Part shown: positions 43,653 to 51,506 of the stretch, piece by piece
How the letters are laid out: every line of letters begins with the position of its first letter
Numbering within the stretch: position 1 is the first letter of the stretch
NCBI GenBank assembly: GCA_963676725.1
Contig: OY781463.1
Coordinates: forward strand, 930,001-994,000
DNA length: 64,000 nt
Direction of reading: 5' to 3'
Origin: G963662905 sp963676725
Lineage (GTDB): Bacteria; Bacteroidota; Bacteroidia; Bacteroidales; WRLA01
Position numbers and translations under genes: made by a program
Notes under the pieces: generated by a model
Told to the model about the DNA's origin: nothing
What the model saw: the letters and a program-made list of their open reading frames with translations, nothing else
The model's database searches: none

Positions 43653-46151
43653 ATGAATATAAATTTGAGACGGTTTGTTCTTTCCCTAGCCTTATTCACA
43701 ATAACGGCCTTCTCAGTCTGTGCACAGAATTCTAATGGTATTGTTCGCATAAATGGTACAGTTATAACAAACAGGGGAGAAGCCGTCCCGAACCATGCAG
43801 TGCAAATTACCGGTCAGGATTCTTCTTCTACTGCGTTCTGGACTTTAATTGCCGGAACAAATGAAAGTGGATTGTTTAAAATCGAATTTCCTTTATCGGG
43901 AGATAGCATTGGAGGAAGATTATCCGTTGCTACCGATGGTTTTTTTGATGATAGGCATGATACTACTCTCTATTATACCGGAGATGCCACAGAATTCTTC
44001 GATGTATTATTTGTATTGCCCGGAAATCAGCAGTCATTTAATTGCGAAGCTTCCTTTGTATATTCTGCAAATCCCTTTAATAATAAAGAATTGCATTTTG
44101 AAAACTTATCAGAAAATTATACAAATGTATTCTGGGATTTTGGGGATGGGACTACAAGTACGGAAATCAATCCAATCCATTCTTTTTCCCCAGGTGAGTA
44201 TACTGTCTGTCTGCAAATAAACGATACAGTAAATTTGTGCTCTGATGAAATGTGTGCAAATATCTCTGTTGCTACACCAAGTAATTGTGTGTCTGATTTT
44301 AGCTATACGCTATTGCCCGATTATGTCCTTAGCTTTGATGGTGTTTCTCAAGGAAGCGGTGCCATAAAATATTTTTGGAGCTTTGGCGATAATACAAGCG
44401 ATACAGGGCAGTATGTTATTCATCAATTTGAAGCCACCGGAGAATATGAAGTAGTACTCACAACTGTTGATGAGCTTTATTGCATGAATTCGGTGAGCAA
44501 AACAATTATTGTTAAAGATTATATTCAGTGCAATGCTGATTTTGAAGTGGTTCAGGATGTTGATCTGCATCAAAGATTTATTTTTTCAGATATTTCTGAA
44601 GGAGATATCACAAACAGGGTGTGGAATCTGGGCGATGGCTCAGTCATCAACACTGCTTTAGAAGTGGATCATATATTTGCTCCTGGAACCTATCAGGTTT
44701 GCCTCCAGATTGAGGACACACTTACCGGTTGTCAGGATACAGAATGCAAGGAAATTTATGTGCCTGCCTATAATTGTGCTGCTGATTTCTCTTATCTCGT
44801 TGATACGATGTTTGTTGAATTTTCAGCGGAGTCAAATAGCCCATTCTCGGTTGATTATCAATGGGATTATGGCGATGGGCATACTGGAAATGGACAATTT
44901 GTGTCGCATTTGTATAACGAGGCAGGAATCTATACTGTGCAGTTAACCGCATTGGATAGCCTTGGATGCTCTTCGATAATAGCCAAAGAAGTTATTATCA
45001 TTGCACAAGGTACTTGCCATGCTGATTTTGAAGCAGAAATGGATACATTGGACGCCATTTATAATGTTAGTTTTATTGATCTTTCTGAAGGGGATTATGA
45101 TCAGCTACTTTGGGATTTTGGCGATGGGTCTACTTCATCAGAGCAATTCCCTGAGCATATTTATGAACAGTCCGGTAATTATCAAGTTTGCCTTAAGGTG
45201 TTTAGTACAAACCCTTTGCTGTCTTGCTCTGATTCTATATGCAAGCTTATAGAGGTAAAAGAATTCATACCGCCGGAAACATTTCATCTTGCAGGGCAGG
45301 TGTTTGCAGGCTTTTTCCCGGCAAATTCTGCTGATGTCTTTCTAATTAAAAAGATAGGAGAGGATTATTTCACTGTCGATACCGCCAGTGTAAATGAGGA
45401 TGGGATTTTCTATTTTTACAGTGTCCCGCAAGGGGATTACCTATTAAGGTCAAGGCCTTCGGGAGAGTTTGAAACAAATTATGTTTCAGCCTATTATATT
45501 GATGCTTTTGCATGGGGTAATGCACAAATAATCCAATTAGATCACAATATATTTACTGCAGATATTTCCCTTATCGATAAGAAATATATTATGAATGGTT
45601 CGGGCTCAATCAAGGGCGAAATCGTTTATAATATGGGCTTTAAAGACGGTCCTGCACAGGGAGTAGAAATATTCCTGCTCAGTGACGATTATCTCGCCAT
45701 GGATGGCAACATTACTATTAGCGATGGTACCTTTGAATTTACCGATGTGCCAATGGGTGCTTATTGGTTATACACTGAAGTTGTTGGAAAAGAAACACAA
45801 CCTATACGAATTCTTCTTACCGATAATAGCCCTAATGCAGAGCATATACAAGTTGCTATTTCGGAAGACCTTGTTACTTTTGGTGTGCAGGATATTGATC
45901 ATATTCCAGCTCTATCGTGCTGGCCGAATCCAACCCATGAAAAGTTGTTTATTCGTTTGGAAAATACCCGCTCCTCGGATGTGCATATCCAAATATTCCA
46001 TACAACAGGGAGTCTGATCAAAGAATATAATACTCAGGTATATGATAATCTGCTTGATATTGATGTTCCAGATCTCGCTAATGGGATGTACTATTTTGTG
46101 CTCTCCTCCGAAAATTTATTGCTTGGAAAAGGAATTTTTATCAAAAATTAA
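43653..46151 (+). CDS. PKD-repeat T9SS-secreted surface protein
   Basis: 832 residues. Signal peptide LSLALFTITAFSVCAQ, an N-terminal carboxypeptidase-regulatory-like domain (VRINGTVITNRGEAVPNHAV), then five PKD units (FWDFGDG, FWSFGDN, NLGDG, QWDYGDG, LWDFGDG). Two further regulatory-like domains (FHLAGQVFAGFFPAN; SIKGEIVYNMGF) and a T9SS C-terminal domain (about 755-832; CWPNPTHEKLFIRL ... GMYYFVL) complete it. It starts 4 bp after the barrel protein gene and is followed by a terminator at 46274. A likely function is adhesion or surface structure; no enzyme domain is seen. The N-terminal half resembles the protein at 1-2250. Confidence 0.9.
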   Translation: MNINLRRFVLSLALFTITAFSVCAQNSNGIVRINGTVITNRGEAVPNHAVQITGQDSSSTAFWTLIAGTNESGLFKIEFPLSGDSIGGRLSVATDGFFDDRHDTTLYYTGDATEFFDVLFVLPGNQQSFNCEASFVYSANPFNNKELHFENLSENYTNVFWDFGDGTTSTEINPIHSFSPGEYTVCLQINDTVNLCSDEMCANISVATPSNCVSDFSYTLLPDYVLSFDGVSQGSGAIKYFWSFGDNTSDTGQYVIHQFEATGEYEVVLTTVDELYCMNSVSKTIIVKDYIQCNADFEVVQDVDLHQRFIFSDISEGDITNRVWNLGDGSVINTALEVDHIFAPGTYQVCLQIEDTLTGCQDTECKEIYVPAYNCAADFSYLVDTMFVEFSAESNSPFSVDYQWDYGDGHTGNGQFVSHLYNEAGIYTVQLTALDSLGCSSIIAKEVIIIAQGTCHADFEAEMDTLDAIYNVSFIDLSEGDYDQLLWDFGDGSTSSEQFPEHIYEQSGNYQVCLKVFSTNPLLSCSDSICKLIEVKEFIPPETFHLAGQVFAGFFPANSADVFLIKKIGEDYFTVDTASVNEDGIFYFYSVPQGDYLLRSRPSGEFETNYVSAYYIDAFAWGNAQIIQLDHNIFTADISLIDKKYIMNGSGSIKGEIVYNMGFKDGPAQGVEIFLLSDDYLAMDGNITISDGTFEFTDVPMGAYWLYTEVVGKETQPIRILLTDNSPNAEHIQVAISEDLVTFGVQDIDHIPALSCWPNPTHEKLFIRLENTRSSDVHIQIFHTTGSLIKEYNTQVYDNLLDIDVPDLANGMYYFVLSSENLLLGKGIFIKN

Positions 46152-46273
46152 AATAATTTTATTTTTCAGGCAACTTAAACACTATAGTGTGTTTATACCA
46201 GTAGATTAACTAATTATTATTAGTAATTACCCACCAACCTATTAGTCTGTGTTACTCTTTAGTCGTCTGTTTT

Positions 46274-46303
46274 GCTCCGGTCCCCAACCGGAGCTTCTTT
46301 TTT
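46274..46303 (+). terminator. Rho-independent terminator after the PKD/sigma locus
   Basis: GCTCCGG / CCGGAGC stem with a TCCCCAA loop, followed by TTCTTTTTT. It lies 122 bp after the second PKD gene and 45 bp before murB. Confidence 0.88.
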
Positions 46304-46347
46304 ATACAACATTCATTATGTAATTTCGCGGCAAATAGATCAATCAA

Positions 46348-47376
46348 ATGATGCAAAAGAAGAATTTTCAGTTGAATGAATACAATACATTCAATATTGC
46401 TGCAGAAACCAAATTGTTTTTTGCTTTTTCATCACAGGAAGAACTTATCGATTTTATAAAGAACAATAAATCAGATAATTTGCCCTGCTTTGTTCTCGGT
46501 GGCGGAAGCAATGTGCTCTTTACGGAAGATTATCAGGGCTGTGTTATCCATCCACAAAATAAAGGGATTAGGATTATTAATGAAACTGATGAGGATGTGC
46601 TGGTTGAAGTGGAAGCAGGTGAAAATTGGCAGGATTTTGTTGCTTTTTGTGTTAATAAGGGATGGAGCGGCATAGAAAACCTTGCCTATATCCCGGGAAA
46701 TGCCGGTGCGGCTGCTGTGCAAAATATCGGTGCTTATGGTGTTGAATTAAAAGATGTCTTTGAAAAACTTGATGCAGTTTATTTGTCAAATGGTACTGCT
46801 TTTCAGCTTAATAAAGAAGAGTGTGCTTTTGGGTACAGGGATTCTGTTTTTAAAAACAGCTTGGCAAATTCGGTTGTAGTTACTCGTTTAAGCATCAGGC
46901 TTAGCAAAATATTTAAACCCAATATTTCTTATGGTGGTATTCAAAACGTCCTCCTGCAAAATGGGACTCACCAACCAAATTTAACAGAGGTCTTTGATTG
47001 TATTGTTGCTATTCGAAAGGCAAAACTCCCGGATGTTCGTGACATTGGAAGTGCCGGTAGTTTCTTTAAAAACCCTGTACTCGATTTGGAACAATTTAAT
47101 GAATTTAGCAATAGATTTCCGGAGGCTCCCCATTACCCCTTTGGTAATAAAATAAAACTTGCTGCAGGCTGGCTTATTGATCAGTGTGGATGGAAGGGCT
47201 TTCGTAGGAATGATGCCGGAGTATACCCACATCAGGCATTGGTTTTAGTGAATTATGGTGCAGCCAAAGGAAAAGAGATTTTGCAGCTCTCGCTCGATAT
47301 CAGGGATTCTGTAAGGAGAAAATTCGGCGTAGAACTGGAACCTGAAGTCATTATTCCCAGCCAGCAAAATTCCTGA
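46348..47376 (+). CDS. murB: UDP-N-acetylenolpyruvoylglucosamine reductase
   Basis: 342 residues, type I MurB length. It reduces UDP-GlcNAc-enolpyruvate to UDP-MurNAc with FAD and NADPH in peptidoglycan synthesis. Motifs: EYNTFNIAA at the start, the FAD-binding VLGGGSNVLF, GWSGIENLAYIPGNAGAAAVQNIGAYG (written in parts: GIENLAYIPG, NIGAYG), FGYRDSVFK, and GSAGSFFKNP with the catalytic Ser region. ATG at 46348 or 46351 are equally likely starts. No other mur genes are adjacent. Confidence 0.97.
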   Translation: MMQKKNFQLNEYNTFNIAAETKLFFAFSSQEELIDFIKNNKSDNLPCFVLGGGSNVLFTEDYQGCVIHPQNKGIRIINETDEDVLVEVEAGENWQDFVAFCVNKGWSGIENLAYIPGNAGAAAVQNIGAYGVELKDVFEKLDAVYLSNGTAFQLNKEECAFGYRDSVFKNSLANSVVVTRLSIRLSKIFKPNISYGGIQNVLLQNGTHQPNLTEVFDCIVAIRKAKLPDVRDIGSAGSFFKNPVLDLEQFNEFSNRFPEAPHYPFGNKIKLAAGWLIDQCGWKGFRRNDAGVYPHQALVLVNYGAAKGKEILQLSLDIRDSVRRKFGVELEPEVIIPSQQNS

Positions 47377-47477
47377 AAGAATTTAAGTGTTTCCAAGTTC
47401 CTTAATCGATAATCTCAAGTCTTGTTTCTGAGATTTTTATAACCCGCTGTTTTCTTAATTTATTCCGTTTTAATCTG

Positions 47478-47485
47478 TATCTTTG
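47478..47485 (+). promoter_or_regulatory. Probable -7 element for the DUF2752/TM2 pair
   Basis: TATCTTTG, an exact TAnnTTTG match, lies 20 nt before the ATG at 47506. A -33 TTTG is not present at the normal spacing, so support is partial. Confidence 0.5.
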
Positions 47486-47505
47486 TTAATGCATTAACAA
47501 TACTA

Positions 47506-47871
47506 ATGAAGATACGTGCAAAATTGATTTTTCATTTTATTCGCATGAACCTTGAAGCATTTATCTGGATTGCTGCTTTATTGGTTCTTGCCCTTTCGCC
47601 CTTGCCTGATAATCAAGAACATCTAAGCTTGTGTCCTTTTCATAATCTTGGACTTGATTTTTGCCCGGGCTGTGGCATTGGTCGTTCAATAACACTATTT
47701 TTTCACGCACACTGGAAAGCTTCATTTGAAATGCACCCTCTTGGAGGTGTGGCGGTTTTTATTCTGTTATACAGGATTTATTCCATTATTCGCAAAAATT
47801 ACCCACTATTTAAATCATTATATTATGGACAACAACCTTTTTCAACTCCTTCCGGAACTGGAGGGCGATGA
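47506..47871 (+). CDS. DUF2752 membrane protein
   Basis: 121 residues. It has the DUF2752 signature C-P-F/H...FCPGCG-GRS (LCPFHNLGLDFCPGCGIGRS), with hydrophobic segments around 14-32 (LEAFIWIAALLVLALSPL) and 80-95 (GGVAVFILLYRIYSII). The family is a small inner-membrane protein of unknown function. The last 47 bp overlap the TM2 gene in another frame; the two are often neighbours and are surely co-transcribed here. Confidence 0.85.
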   Translation: MKIRAKLIFHFIRMNLEAFIWIAALLVLALSPLPDNQEHLSLCPFHNLGLDFCPGCGIGRSITLFFHAHWKASFEMHPLGGVAVFILLYRIYSIIRKNYPLFKSLYYGQQPFSTPSGTGGR

Positions 47872-48181
47872 GATGATGTATGTGCAAGGTCTTGTGAAAG
47901 ATTTTGACGAAAAACAATTAACGAATTTTGCAAGTATCTATCGTAGTAGGCGTAAAGACCCACAAATGATTATGATTACTGCTCTTCTGGGGCTTGTGAT
48001 TGTAGCCGGTGTTCATCGTTTTATTCTTGGTCAGATTGGAATGGGCTTACTGTATTTATTTACAGGGGGCTTATGCCTTATAGGTACAATTGTGGATCTT
48101 GTTAACTATAAGAAGTTGGCTTTTGAATATAATCAACGCGTTGCCCATGAGGTAAGCGTAATGATGAAAAGCATCAATTAA
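47825..48181 (+). CDS. TM2-domain membrane protein
   Basis: 118 residues from ATG at 47825. A longer in-frame start at 47726 would lie deep in the DUF2752 gene and add no family sequence. The TM2 domain covers about 45-100: two membrane helices (IMITALLGLVIVAGVHRFIL and GMGLLYLFTGGLCLIGTIVD) joined by the polar GQI turn, with the typical G-x-H-R-F-x-L-G pattern. TM2 proteins are small and of poorly known function. A terminator follows at 48229. Confidence 0.88.
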   Translation: MDNNLFQLLPELEGDEMMYVQGLVKDFDEKQLTNFASIYRSRRKDPQMIMITALLGLVIVAGVHRFILGQIGMGLLYLFTGGLCLIGTIVDLVNYKKLAFEYNQRVAHEVSVMMKSIN

Positions 48182-48228
48182 CTCCTAAAGGCGTTTCAAA
48201 TTATTAGAAGCCGCAATTTTTTTTTGGG

Positions 48229-48262
48229 CCGGGCAGCAATGATTATGCATGCCCGGTTTTTT
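48229..48262 (+). terminator. Rho-independent terminator after the TM2 gene
   Basis: CCGGGCA (48229-48235) pairs with TGCCCGG (48250-48256) and is followed by six T. It lies 47 bp after the TM2 stop. Confidence 0.88.
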
Positions 48263-48629
48263 AATTCACGCTTTTCAAAAAAAAAATCTCTCGCAATTTA
48301 TTTAAAAATGGGGTGTTATTGATTCGAATGACTTTTGTTAAAGGTTTTTAAAGATTTTTCATTCTACCGCTGCTTTCTGCCTTTTTTCTGATATTGGTGT
48401 TTGTTCTTGCACTCAATGGCATAATCGAAGAGCCAAGGAGTCCAGAGAAATTCATAAATAAAAAGATTGTATCAGTTTTTAGATGGGGCAATCCCACCAA
48501 TATACCTGTGCATTTTGGGAGTTCTGCTTCTTTCGGAACGCATGATTTAACATTTTTTATGCCATAATATTTTTATATTACAGCATGAAACCGCATTTTT
48601 GCAAGGATTAATAAATTTAAGCATTGCAT
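48263..48629. other. Intergenic region before lepB
   Basis: 367 bp with no ORF of coding character, no tRNA-like fold noticed and no TTTG/TAnnTTTG promoter at normal spacing. GTTC...GGAAC near 48520 is a weak hairpin only. Confidence 0.5.
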
Positions 48630-50174
48630 ATGAGCCTTCCAGTTATTTTAATCCTTATTTTGTTGTTTTTTCCCGTATTGTTGTGGAAAATCTTCGAAGA
48701 AACCGGCCATTCTGCATGGATGTCTGCGGTTCCTGTTCTGAACTATTATATTTGGTTGCAAATTATCCGAAAACCAATCTGGTGGTTCATTTTTTTTCTG
48801 ATTCCTTTTATTAATTATTTTATGGTTTTTTTGATGGTTGTTGAAACCGCCAAATGCTATAAAAAATATGATCTTGGAAATCAGGCGTTGGCAGCATTGT
48901 TTCCCTTTTTCTATTTACCATATCTCGGTATCTCAAAGAAAGAACAATATATCGACCCCAAAGACCGTCCGAAGATTAAAAAAACCTGGATTCGTGAATG
49001 GGTAGATGCGATTATTTTTGCAGTGATTGCAGCAACTATTATCCGCATGTTCCTTGTTGAAGCCTATACTATTCCTACGTCCTCAATGGAAAAATCATTG
49101 CTTGTAGGCGATTTTCTTTTTGTGAGTAAGTATGCATATGGCCCCAAAGTGCCAAATACACCCTTGGCATTTCCGTTTGTGCATCATACCATGCCATTAA
49201 CTACAATGACAAAGAGTTATCTGGAATGGATCAAATTGCCCTATTACCGCTTTGCCGGTTTTGGTGATGTGCAACGAATGGACGCAGTGGTTTTTAATTA
49301 TCCCGGTGGTGATACCGTTGTTTTAGAGCGCCAAAACGAAGATTATTACAGAATTGTTCGTGATGCTGAACGCGATTTTAAAAGTCGGTATAAGGACAAA
49401 TATTATGAAGGCATGGGACGGAAAGCGGTTTGGCAAAATTACCATGTTACAGCCCGTCCTGTTGATAAGCGAGAGAATTATATTAAACGATGTGTTGCTG
49501 TTGCGGGAGATACTCTCGAAATTCGCAATCAGCAGGTGTATATCGATGGGAAGCCGGAAGAGAACCCTGAAGAAATGCAGTATAGCTATCAGATAAAAAC
49601 AAATGGTATGCCAATTAGCGACAGGGTTTTACGGAATCTTAATGTCTCTCAGGAAGATATCAGGAATTATAAAATGACGGGCTATGTGCATCTGAACGAA
49701 GCCAAAGCAGCAGAACTGCGTAAATTGAGAAACGTAGAGCTTGTGGAGCGAAACCATATCCCCTCAAGCAGTTGGGATCCAAATATTTTCCCTTTTGATA
49801 GCAGATATGCTTGGAATGTGGATAATTTTGGACCTTTATATATCCCGGAAGCGGGTGCCACTGTTGAAATTAATGAAAAGACATTGCCTTTGTATGCAAA
49901 GATTATTGGTGTATATGAAGATAATGAGTTGGAAGTGAAAGATGGAAAAATATTTATAAATGGTGAACAAGCTGATTCATATACCTTTAAATATGATTAT
50001 TATTGGATGATGGGCGACAATAGGCATAATAGTGCAGATAGCCGTTTCTGGGGTTTTGTTCCTGAAGACCATATCGTAGGGAAAGCCGTATTTGTTTGGT
50101 TGTCACTCGATAAGGACAATTCATGGTTTGATGGAAAAATCCGATGGAATAAACTGTTCAGAACCATTAATTAA
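48630..50174 (+). CDS. lepB: Signal peptidase I
   Basis: 514 residues from ATG at 48630; the frame extends two codons upstream to a TTG, which is unlikely to be used. The first ~105 residues form an extra membrane domain (DUF5684-like: hydrophobic helices and AWMSAVPVLNYYIWLQII). Another membrane segment near 130 (IIFAVIAATIIRMFLV) follows, then the S26 peptidase. The catalytic Ser is S152 in IPTSSMEKSL and the general-base Lys is K286 in NYIKRCVAVAGD. The C-terminal box is GDNRHNSADSRFWGFVP. It removes signal peptides on the outer face of the inner membrane. A ~120-residue insert between boxes is typical of Bacteroidota. Confidence 0.96.
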   Translation: MSLPVILILILLFFPVLLWKIFEETGHSAWMSAVPVLNYYIWLQIIRKPIWWFIFFLIPFINYFMVFLMVVETAKCYKKYDLGNQALAALFPFFYLPYLGISKKEQYIDPKDRPKIKKTWIREWVDAIIFAVIAATIIRMFLVEAYTIPTSSMEKSLLVGDFLFVSKYAYGPKVPNTPLAFPFVHHTMPLTTMTKSYLEWIKLPYYRFAGFGDVQRMDAVVFNYPGGDTVVLERQNEDYYRIVRDAERDFKSRYKDKYYEGMGRKAVWQNYHVTARPVDKRENYIKRCVAVAGDTLEIRNQQVYIDGKPEENPEEMQYSYQIKTNGMPISDRVLRNLNVSQEDIRNYKMTGYVHLNEAKAAELRKLRNVELVERNHIPSSSWDPNIFPFDSRYAWNVDNFGPLYIPEAGATVEINEKTLPLYAKIIGVYEDNELEVKDGKIFINGEQADSYTFKYDYYWMMGDNRHNSADSRFWGFVPEDHIVGKAVFVWLSLDKDNSWFDGKIRWNKLFRTIN

Positions 50175-50213
50175 TCACAAGAAAAGAAATCGATAAACTT
50201 AAAATTTATACAA

Positions 50214-50654
50214 ATGAAGAAAGCAAAAATTAGTACAGAAAAGGGAGATATGCTCGTTGAATTTTTTGAAAAAGATGCACCGGGAACAGTTGCGAATTTT
50301 ATTAAACTCTCAGAAAGTGGTTTTTATGATGGACTTACATTTCATCGTGTGATCCCAAATTTTGTAATTCAGGGTGGTTGCCCCGATGGAAATGGAATGG
50401 GTGGCCCCGGTTATAAAATTAAATGCGAGCTTGATGGAGACAATCAATATCACGATCGTGGTGTGCTTTCTATGGCTCATGCCGGACGCAATACAGGAGG
50501 CTCGCAGTTCTTTATTTGCCACAGCCGCGAAAATACCGCGCATCTGGATCGAAATCATACTGTTTTTGGGAAAGTAGTGGAGAATGTTGATGTGGTTGAT
50601 CAAATCCGTCAGGGAGATGAGATCATTAGTATTAAAATCATTGACGAAGAATAA
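50214..50654 (+). CDS. Cyclophilin-type peptidyl-prolyl isomerase
   Basis: 146 residues, the single-domain cyclophilin length. Motifs FHRVIPNFVIQGGCP, GNGMGGPGYKI, LSMAHAGRNTGGSQFFI and HTVFGKVVENVDVV match the active site, including the catalytic Arg in FHRV and the QFFI strand. It catalyses proline cis-trans isomerisation. No signal peptide, so it is cytoplasmic. The gene starts 39 bp after lepB and is probably read with it. Confidence 0.96.
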   Translation: MKKAKISTEKGDMLVEFFEKDAPGTVANFIKLSESGFYDGLTFHRVIPNFVIQGGCPDGNGMGGPGYKIKCELDGDNQYHDRGVLSMAHAGRNTGGSQFFICHSRENTAHLDRNHTVFGKVVENVDVVDQIRQGDEIISIKIIDEE

Positions 50655-50656
50655 AA

Positions 50657-50685
50657 TTTGTTTTATTAAGTTTTTTGTATCTTTG
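50657..50685 (+). promoter_or_regulatory. Promoter of the DUF4412-like gene, Bacteroidota consensus
   Basis: TTTG at 50657-50660 and TATCTTTG at 50678-50685 with a 17-bp spacer, an exact match to TTTG-N17-TAnnTTTG. The start codon of the following gene lies 28 bp downstream. Confidence 0.8.
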
Positions 50686-50713
50686 ATACTATATATCAAC
50701 AAATAATCCTAGC

Positions 50714-51403
50714 ATGAAAAAAATATTGATCGCATTCTTCGCGCTGATGATGATCGCCGGAGTGAGTGGAAAAATCCAAGCTCAAAAAGAATTTTCAGGA
50801 ATTGTAACCTATAAAGTGGATCTCGATTCTGAAAAAATGGGTCCGGAAATGGCTGCAATGCTGCCAAAATTCATTAAAACAATGGTTCGTGGCAATAAAA
50901 CACGAATGGAAATGAATATGCCAATGGGCAGTGTTATAAATATTCAAAATGGTGATACTAAAGAAATTATCACTTTGATGGATATGCAGGGCAATAAAAG
51001 CGTAAAGGTAACTACATGGGATGAGATTAGTGCTAAATTTCCAGAAAATCAGGATATAACAGTACGAGAAGTGAATGAAACCATGGAAATTGCCGGCTAT
51101 GATTGTAAGAAAGCTGTTGTAAGCGTGAAAGAAGGCGAAAAAACGCAGCGCTTTACCGTTTATTATTCACCGGAACTTGGAAATGCAGAACTGAATTTCG
51201 AGAATCCATTATTTAAAGACATTAATGGAATGCTGATGCAATTTGAGTTGAACGATAATGGCATCGAATTGAAGTTAAAAGCAACTGAGGTGAAGAAAAA
51301 AAGGATTAACAAAAAGATGTTTGAAATCCCTGAAGAATACCTCCAAGAACCGAAAGCTGAAATCGAAAAAAATCCTTCTAATGAGGAAAGAGACGTCGAA
51401 TAA
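50714..51403 (+). CDS. Secreted DUF4412/GLPGLI-like protein
   Basis: 229 residues. Signal peptide IAFFALMMIAGVSGKIQAQ, then a beta-rich domain opening with KEFSGIVTYKVDLDSEKMGPE, followed by IAGYDCKKAVVSVKEGEK and FTVYYSPELG, similar to the DUF4412 and GLPGLI families. These bind or process unknown ligands in the envelope. It has a strong consensus promoter of its own and a terminator 25 bp downstream, so it is a monocistronic gene. Confidence 0.75.
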   Translation: MKKILIAFFALMMIAGVSGKIQAQKEFSGIVTYKVDLDSEKMGPEMAAMLPKFIKTMVRGNKTRMEMNMPMGSVINIQNGDTKEIITLMDMQGNKSVKVTTWDEISAKFPENQDITVREVNETMEIAGYDCKKAVVSVKEGEKTQRFTVYYSPELGNAELNFENPLFKDINGMLMQFELNDNGIELKLKATEVKKKRINKKMFEIPEEYLQEPKAEIEKNPSNEERDVE

Positions 51404-51428
51404 TTAGCTCTGTTCATATATAATGGAT

Positions 51429-51455
51429 AAAACCCTCCCCAAAAAGGAGGGTTTT
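51429..51455. terminator. Rho-independent terminator, both strands
   Basis: AAAACCCTCC pairs perfectly with GGAGGGTTTT around a CCAAAAA loop, 25 bp after the DUF4412-like stop. The A/T ends of the stem allow function on either strand. Confidence 0.85.
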
Positions 51456-51506
51456 CTTATAAGTGACCATTGTATTTTATACTTTTGTATCTGAAAAACT
51501 GAATAA

